64,000 bases of DNA from positions 379,157,315 to 379,221,314 of the forward strand of contig NC_057861.1 of assembly GCF_019393635.1 (NCBI RefSeq), read 5' to 3'. The notes under the pieces were generated by a model. It did not search any database. It was given only the letters and a program-made list of their open reading frames with translations, and was not told the DNA's origin. The stretch is from Dromiciops gliroides. Lineage: Eukaryota; Chordata; Mammalia; Microbiotheria; Microbiotheriidae. The stretch's first letter is position 1. Each line of letters begins with the position of its first letter. The translations under genes were made by a program, and so were the position numbers. Positions 57,824 through 64,000 of the stretch are shown here, piece after piece.

Positions 57824-58239
57824 TGTTAACCTGAAAATTAATGAAACCATCAATATAGGAGAAATAAGATCTTAGATTAAGGCAGAGGAGTTATAACCCG
57901 GGTAATAGCAAAGCAAGAATGCTAAGAATACCCAAAGATGGGAACTGACAGGGTTTATATGAGGTAACAGAAGAAAGGGAACTATAAGACTGCCCTTGTG
58001 TTAAGTATAGAAGCTACTTAACTCTAAATAGAAACTACTTAATGTAAATGGATCCTTACATAATTACCTAAAGTCCAGGGAGTAAGGTGGGGAATCTTTG
58101 AGAGGGGATAGTTTGGGGGAGGATCCTTAAGTCAAACAAGAGTCTGGAATTGACAAAGAATTGGTCAGTCCCAGGCAATTCATTGGCCTGGGAATGGGGA
58201 ATAGGTGGGGATCAGCCAGTTCTCTGTAAATTTGTGGCA
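57824..58239 (-). mobile_element. 5' LTR of the class I retroviral fossil (same family as LTR G)
   Basis: 416 bp. Shares 'ggaatacccaaagatgggaa'-type sequence and the edge TGTTAACCTG with 19752. Its minus-strand end is followed by the primer-binding-site-like sequence, so this is the 5' LTR of an antisense element. Confidence 0.75.
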
Positions 58240-58712
58240 ATGTCCTACTCTGTGCTATTGTCTGCAAGCTACCACAGGCCTGCTTCTCTGCTTTGGTACC
58301 TGGAACAGAGAGCCCTGCTCCACAGTGGCTACTAGCTCTAATGTGCTTTTGCTCCTTCCTTGGCTGGGCTTACCACACAAGACTGTGACCCAGATATGAG
58401 TAGGGGCAAAACAACAGTTTCCCCCACCGACCCACCCCAATTCCTTGACCCCTTCACTGTCCCAGGCCAGGGCCAGGGCCTTACCCTTTGGATGGGGCTG
58501 GGCTGGGCTTTGTTCCACTCTCACCCTAGTACATCTGACTTTTCTGCTGAACTTTTAAGTTCTCTTTGACTGGAAAGTGATTTCACCCTGTCCTTTTTGT
58601 GGCTTCTGCTGATCCAGGAAATGTCTTATGGCATTATTTGAAGGTATTTGGAGGGGTCGTGGGGAGAGTCCAGGCAAGTCTTCTTTCCTCTGCTATCTTG
58701 GCTCTGCCACAT
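58240..58712 (-). mobile_element. Lone L1 5' UTR, antisense
   Basis: Ends near the complement of the L1 start ('ctatcttggctctgccacat', about 58693-58712). Parallels 42600-43259 but has 'ccagggccagggcc' where that copy has the 15-bp array. No ORF1 follows; the left side is the LTR. Confidence 0.7.
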
Positions 58713-59660
58713 AATCATAATATTTTGTTTCTTTTGTATTCATCTTCCCTTCTGCTTTTATAATCTCTCTTATTGATTTTTCTTTTTGTGCTCCGTGTTT
58801 TTAATTTAGCTTCCTTCCACTGGAGATCTTAATAGTTTTTCCCTTTTAAATTCTTTTGTATTTTTCTCTTTCTATCTTGGTGGGTTTACCACTGGGTCTG
58901 AAACTCAAAAGCTATTTCAGCTTCCTCTCATAGTGGAGAACTCACTTTTCAGCAGCTGGTACCTGTCTTCAGTTACTTGGGGGAAAATGAACCTGGCTAC
59001 AGGTGAAAACCAGGAGCCTTTTAGGCCCAGCATAACTCCATAAACTAGCCTCCATCCCCGTTCCATCTTTTCTTTAGATATCTTACTGGCTGTGGTAGGT
59101 CAGAATCTGCCACTTTGGGGGTAAAGTTGGAGTATCTATTTTGGGGATCCCTGAAACAAGGGACATGCTAGGCACATGGGATCTTGCTTTCTTATACCTG
59201 CCCCCTCCCTTTGTATGTGGATAGTCAGATTTGAAATTCACTGATTTTTGTGACAATGCTATGGCACAATATGTATGTGTAGAGACTGGAGGAGCAGGAA
59301 TAATCCTTTCTTGGTAGCAGAGGACAAACCTTTGAATCAATTTGTGCCCTGTGTGAGGATAGAGTCTGAAGGATGATGTAGTGCTGCATGACCATTAGCA
59401 ATAGAGATTAGTATCCTCAACAATTAATTCAAAGGCTATTACATTTTTGGGCTTCATGTCCACCACCCCTCCCCACCACACACTTTGGAAGCAACTATAA
59501 TGGCTCTTCCTATGAGGCATAATTCCATTAAAAATTTAATGGTGCCTGGAGAAAAATGTCAAATCCTCTTTTTTTGTTCACATGATTCCACTGCATTTGC
59601 CTTTGTTTTAAAGAAAATATGCTTCTATACTTAATTCATTTGTGAGTTTTAACATAGTGC
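58713..59660. other. Gene-free stretch
   Basis: No named repeat or gene was recognised. An 85-codon minus frame at 59083-59340 has no recognisable motif. Confidence 0.4.
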
Positions 59661-59666
59661 AGTAAT

Positions 59667-59850
59667 GGGGGTATTATTTTGGAGTCAGAGGGCTGGGATT
59701 TGAATATTGGCTGTGGTATTTACTATCCATGTGATCTTTAGTAAATCACTTAACTTCTCTAGTTACTGTCCAGTTTCTGAATTCTGGTGCCTACTATATA
59801 TTCTTCTGGAAATATTAACCCCCATTGCCCCGCAAAAAAAAAAAAAAAAG
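59667..59850 (+). mobile_element. MIR-like SINE and a WSINE 3' stub
   Basis: 'ggagtcagagggctgggatt' and 'agtaaatcacttaacttctc' are MIR core. A short 'aacccccattgccccgc' plus poly(A) at 59817-59849 is the end of a WSINE-type copy, 5'-truncated. Confidence 0.6.
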
Positions 59851-60710
59851 TGTGTATGGGAGCATTTCAAATAGAAATGTTGATTATTTTTACAAGAGTA
59901 AGACCTATACAGAAGTTGTAAGTACCACTATCAACATAATACATGTCTGTCATCTATAAAAATACTATATAGAACAGTATACATATAATCAAAGTTCAGT
60001 TTTATAAGAGGGAATTGTCTTCTACATACTTTGTCTCCCAGTTTGATGGATGGAATCTTAGGTAATGAACTTAATTGTTTTGGATGGCAGTATTCCTGTA
60101 TTTAAAAGGGTAATGTGGGAAAGAGGTACCAGATTACTTCAACTTTGGCAATCGGATTTCATTCTGCCTCTTGGCTTTTCAACTCCAAATATTCATTCAA
60201 CATTTTTCTTCTATTACAGTTTTCCATTTTCTAGATTTCTCTTTCTAATCTACTTCTATCCCCCCTTCAAGGTCTGCTCAGGGTCATTAAGTAGTTGGAA
60301 AGCATCTGATAAACTAATTCAGACTAAGTAGTTAACAGCACCTCTGAAACCATATGGAAACTATTCCTCTTTCCCATTAGTCACATACTGATTATACCAG
60401 GAGAATACTACATTAAAAGATAAAAATTAAGTAGTTGGCTGTGCCACATGTGTATTTTACAGTGTTAGAAAATTTTCTTTACTACCTACTATGTTTATGG
60501 TTGTTTGACTTCTGCTTAAGATAGACAAAAGCTCCCTAAGTAACATTCACCAGACCAATGAAGAGAATCAAAGTCATCTTGATGCTGCTGAGAAACTTCA
60601 CATATTCAGATAACTTGACATTAAGGATACACTTATGTATCACCATCATTTTGAGAATTTCTGGTTCAATATTTTTTCTTTCTTTCAATATCTTCATTTC
60701 TTCTGACAGT
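59851..60710. other. Gene-free stretch
   Basis: No gene or named repeat was recognised. Confidence 0.4.
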
Positions 60711-60713
60711 TGG

Positions 60714-60950
60714 TAGCACAGTGGCTAGAATGTTGAGCCTAGAGACCTGAACACACACCCAGCCTCAAACACTTACCAGCTATGTCACCCTTGGCAAGTC
60801 ATTTGATCTGTTTGCTTAGTTTTCTGCAACTGTAAACTGGGGATAATAATAGCAGCTACCTGACATAGTTGTTGTGAGGATCAGTTGTGACATTAATAAA
60901 AAGTGCTTATCATAGTGCTTGGCACATAGTCACAGTGTAAATGCTTGGTC
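60714..60950 (+). mobile_element. MIR/MAR1-type SINE with full tail
   Basis: Head 'ggtagcacagtggctagaat', core 'ggcaagtcatttgatctgtt', tail 'gttgttgtgaggatcagttg' to 'agtgcttggcacatagtcac'. An old, nearly full-length CORE-SINE. Confidence 0.75.
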
Positions 60951-61150
60951 TCTTCCCTTCCTTTTCTATTTAAATCATGCTCCAATTAGTCCACCTGGCA
61001 TGCAATCCTGCGTGCTTGAAAGTAATATTCTATGGTTGGTTCTGTTAAGTTCTTAGCAATGGTTCAGTGATAAGCTGTGTTGTTCAAAAATCATTCTAGC
61101 TAGGTTGTGAGATAATCATTACAATATAAATGAACAAGTGATGAGATTTT

Positions 61151-61831
61151 TCAGTCATGGCACCTCATGAAATCCTTCCAAGGCCTCATGAGGTTGTCAT
61201 ATAATTCCATAGAGTTTTTGGGATCTCTTTCTGGAGGTGATCGGTGGATTCTTTCAATTTCTATTTTAGCTTCTTCTAGAATTTCAGGGCAATTTTCCCT
61301 GAGAATATCTTGGAAGATGGTGTCTAAACTCTTTCCTTGACCATGGTTTTCAGGTAGACCAATAATTTTCAAATTATCTCTCCTGGACCTATTTTCCAAG
61401 TCGGCAGTTTTCACCAGAAGATATTTCACATTGATCTCTTATTTTTTTCATTCATTTGGATTTGCTTTATTGTGTCTTGATTTCTCATAAAGTCACTGGC
61501 TTCCATTTGTTCAATCCTAATTCTTAGGCAATTATTTTCATCAGAGAGCTTTTGTATCTCCTTTTCCATTTGACTTTTCAAGCTGTTGACTTTTTTCTCA
61601 TGTCTTTCCTGCATCACCCTCATTTCTCTTCCCATTTTTTTCCTCTATATCTCTAATTTTATCTTCAAAGTCCTTTTTGAGCACCTCTATGCCCTGAGAC
61701 CAATTCATATTTTTCTTGGAAGCTTTAGATATAGGGGCCCTGATGTTGACATCTTCCTCTGAGGGTGCCCCTTGGTCTTCCTTGTTACTGAAGAAACTTT
61801 CTATGGTCCTCACCTTTCTCTGTCTGCTCAT
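61151..61831 (-). pseudogene. L1 ORF1, antisense, frameshifted
   Basis: Begins MSRQRKVRTIESFFSNKEDQ at 61831, passes through the coiled coil (KKVNSLKSQMEKEIQKLSDE near 61580) and reaches the RRM start (RRDNLKIIGLPENH near 61370). It is spread over three overlapping frames, so at least two frameshifts are present. It ends within the C-terminal domain at about 61151. Highly similar to ORF1 at 3487. Confidence 0.85.
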
Positions 61832-62344
61832 CTTGCCTTTCTTTTACTAGACTTTTAGCTCCTTAAAGTGGGGCACTGTTTCTAGGCTACAGTATCCCAA
61901 GCTTATGAAGTCCCAGGTGGTATGATTTAAGGAGAATCAGGTTCTTCCCTCGCCTGACCTGTTTCCTGGTCCTAGATGACCCCAGACCAACTTGCCAATC
62001 AACCAGCTTTGTGTGTTGTGGTTGTTAGCTCTGATGAGCCTGTGCCCCTCCCCCACCTGGGCCACTGCTACTTGAGCCTACCACCTGGTTTTCAGTAGGG
62101 GTATAAAATCCAAGTTCTGCCTTAGCACAAGCATAGACCCCTGTAGTCTTTCCCCTGCCCAGGGCTCAGCCCACTCACCAGACTTTGAGCTTAGTTCCAG
62201 ACAACACTGGAGCTTCAGCTGATTCAGAGGCTCTGGGGGTATGCTTCTCTGGCGAGGCCTTCCTGGGAGTGGATCTGTGTCAGGGTGACTATGAGGTTGG
62301 GCCTGACTCCTGTATCAACACAGTAGCTCCCTCCTTCTGACCTT
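61832..62344 (-). mobile_element. L1 5' UTR, antisense, cut by an LTR arm
   Basis: GC-richer sequence upstream of the antisense ORF1, with 'ggccactgctacttgagcct' and 'tatgaggttgggcctgactc'. The L1 start itself is not reached; LTR sequence begins at 62345. Confidence 0.7.
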
Positions 62345-62402
62345 TGTAACGATTGGAATGACGCCACCTGCTGGATACTTACTGTAGAAGAGTTCTGCCC
62401 AT
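62345..62402 (+). mobile_element. LTR arm (first 58 bp, TGTAAYG-type family)
   Basis: Identical over 58 bases to the minus strand of 62996-63053. Truncated on its right, with no visible pair of duplications. Confidence 0.85.
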
Positions 62403-62695
62403 ACAGTTCTTATATGATTTAAATTTTTTTTTTTTTTTTTTTGGATATCCAGGCTCTTATTTAGGTCATGGCTTTCAGGAAGTCCAATGATTCTTTTTTT
62501 TTTTTTTTTTGGTGGGGCAATGAGGGTTAAGTGACTTGCCCAGGGTCACACAGCTAGTAAGTGTCAAGTGTCTGAGGCAGGATTTGAACACAGGTCCTCC
62601 TGAATCCAGGGCCGATGCTTTATCCACTGCGCCACCTAGCCACCCCCTCTTTTTTTTTTTTTTTTTTTTTTAGACGTCCCTTCGTGGTCTCCATC
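62403..62695 (-). mobile_element. L1-like scrap with an antisense SINE
   Basis: 62445-62492 resembles antisense L1 ORF1 ('ggctttcaggaagtccaatg'). A WSINE-type SINE lies at 62493-62646 in antisense with a poly(T) tail. Further T runs are at 62423-62442 and 62650-62671. Confidence 0.65.
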
Positions 62696-63053
62696 TGTTA
62701 AGGGTTAAAATTCTAGCTAAACTGTCTAAAATATCTAATGAGTGGTCGCCAATAAATTATAAGCTTTAGCAAGAGTTAGACTTTTAAGCATTTATTAAGG
62801 AGAATAAGAATTTGGTAAAGAGAGAGAAAAAGGCCTAGATTTCTATCTATTAAAGGGAGAGCACATTTCTAGCTCCCTTCTCCGCCAGCGTCCCCAGGAA
62901 AGAGAGTGAGACCGAGCGCCAGTCTCTTCCTTCCTCCTCCCACTAGTCCGCGTCACTTCCTGAAGCCTGGTCTTGCCCTCAAAGACCTTTGCTTCATGGG
63001 CAGAACTCTTCTACAGTAAGTATCCAGCAGGTGGCGTCATTCCAATCGTTACA
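62696..63053 (-). mobile_element. 3' LTR of an antisense endogenous retrovirus (TGTAAYG-type family)
   Basis: 358 bp, TGTAACG...TTAACA on the minus strand. AATAAATGCTT lies near 62790. Directly upstream on that strand (63054-63062) is a purine run, aggggggac, as expected of a polypurine tract, so the retroviral interior lies to the right. Confidence 0.85.
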
Positions 63054-64000
63054 GTCCCCCCTGTTGTTCCTCAAGAAACAAAATGTTTCCTTGACGGAAC
63101 AGTAAAAACAATATAATAACTATTGCTAACTAATAATATGTGAACAACAATATAGAAAAGGAAGAGAGGAAAGTTTTGTCCAGAGGGGCGATTTTTTTTT
63201 TTTTTTGTCCTCATGAACCGACGCTTTGACATTGGTCTTGCAAAGGGAGGGCCTCTGCAGAGAATACATGTTACAGATGGTGTATATTATAACAGAAAGA
63301 GAAAAAAAAACAACAAAAACAAATCAAAACTGTTCATTTAAAGTCTCTGAAAGTCTTTTCTCAGATGTCCTCTAGGTGTAGTCATGGAATGGAAGTCTTT
63401 TCAGGGGTTGAGGTATGGATGCTGGTAATCAGCCAGGAAATTTCCTACAAAATTGAGCTTAACACAACTTTAAAATAGCTTTGTCAATAATAAAATCAAA
63501 CAATGAAAGTTCTCAAAAACATGTCTAAGGGAATACAGAATCTTAGTTGTTACACATGAAACATATAATAAAACAAAAATTGAAACATTCTTTAAAATTA
63601 TAATATTACTATAGTCCCCCCCCTTATGGAGGGTAATTGAGAAGACAATTGCTGCAATATTAATTATTAAAAATAATTTTTATCTGTTTCATCACTTTTT
63701 GCATCATCTGCCTAATTATCCTCATGCCATTATGAGAAATTTTAAAATCTAATATAATTGGTAACAGGTGTCAAGGCCAAATTCAACACTGTATTTATCA
63801 TGACACCTGAGATAATTATGGGGGTTACCATAAAAGAACAGAGAAATGATGGGATATGAGCATTCCCACACTTGAGCAATATGTACTGCCCATGCAGTAT
63901 GTCAGGCTTAAAATAGGTGGATGGAATATATGTCCATGCCACCGAACATATTGGAGGAAACTGAGTCAGACTTAATCAGATGCATGGGACTGAGATGTCC
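63054..64000 (-). mobile_element. Retroviral interior next to the LTR (runs off the window)
   Basis: About 950 bp of AT-rich sequence upstream of the 3' LTR. No protein domain was recognised; a 66-codon frame at 63742-63942 has hydrophobic stretches but no family motif. A second purine run followed by 'acta' at 63612-63622 mirrors the one at the LTR edge. The element appears broken and its other end is outside the window. Confidence 0.5.

Noticed and set aside
59083-59340. 85-codon minus-strand frame in otherwise unassigned DNA
   Set aside because: No motif, start context or splice environment could be argued. The length is within chance expectation.
63742-63942. 66-codon hydrophobic frame as an envelope gene fragment
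   Set aside because: No envelope motif is visible. Position alone, upstream of the 3' LTR, is not enough.

Overview
This is non-coding mammalian nuclear DNA, almost certainly from an Australian (australidelphian) marsupial. About twenty copies of a short tRNA-derived SINE run through it, with a head reading ggcagctaggtggcacagtg and a tail with the CAAGTCACTTAACC motif (WSINE/WALLSI type). There are also marsupial-type LINE-1 pieces whose ORF1 begins MSRQRK, and much decayed LINE-2. Species assignment is inference from repeat families recalled from memory. No host protein-coding exon could be supported. The open frames are transposon remnants, satellite frames or chance.

Layout. 0.35-1.8 kb: LINE-2 split by a solo LTR. 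2.0-11.7 kb: a nested stack in which an antisense L1 was entered by an LTR (4-bp duplication ATCT), the LTR by a sense ORF1-only L1 (17-bp duplication), and that L1 carries about 1.46 kb of foreign 3' DNA with its own AATAAA and poly(A), plus SINEs and another solo LTR. 12-15.6 kb: LINE-2, decayed L1 and a SINE inside a SINE. 15.96-20.23 kb: a pile-up of seven LTRs, one nested in another. 20-25.4 kb: old MIR-like and LINE-2 pieces and an ancient repeat. 25.8-29.5 kb: two oppositely oriented LTRs of one family around an internally deleted L1. 29.5-34.3 kb: mostly unassigned AT-rich DNA with one LTR. 34.8-37.1 kb: an RTE-like non-LTR retrotransposon split by an LTR. 38.1-41.6 kb: a second, older ORF1-only L1. 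42.4-43.3 kb: a lone L1 5' UTR containing a homogeneous 15-bp minisatellite. 43.6-49 kb: LINE-2 pieces and a U6 snRNA pseudogene. 51.0-52.6 kb: a large minisatellite with higher-order structure. 54.4-58.7 kb: L1 ends and a class I endogenous retrovirus fossil. 61.1-64.0 kb: antisense L1, an inverted LTR arm, and an LTR with adjoining retroviral interior running off the window.

There is no operon or pathway here. The interaction to read is transposon on transposon: target-site duplications give a relative order of insertion. The most unusual items are the ORF1-only L1s with purine-rich spacers, the L1 3' transduction, the 15-bp array inside an L1 5' UTR, the LTR pile-up and the higher-order minisatellite. 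I found no sign of a new biological system beyond these. All family names come from sequence recognition, without a database search.
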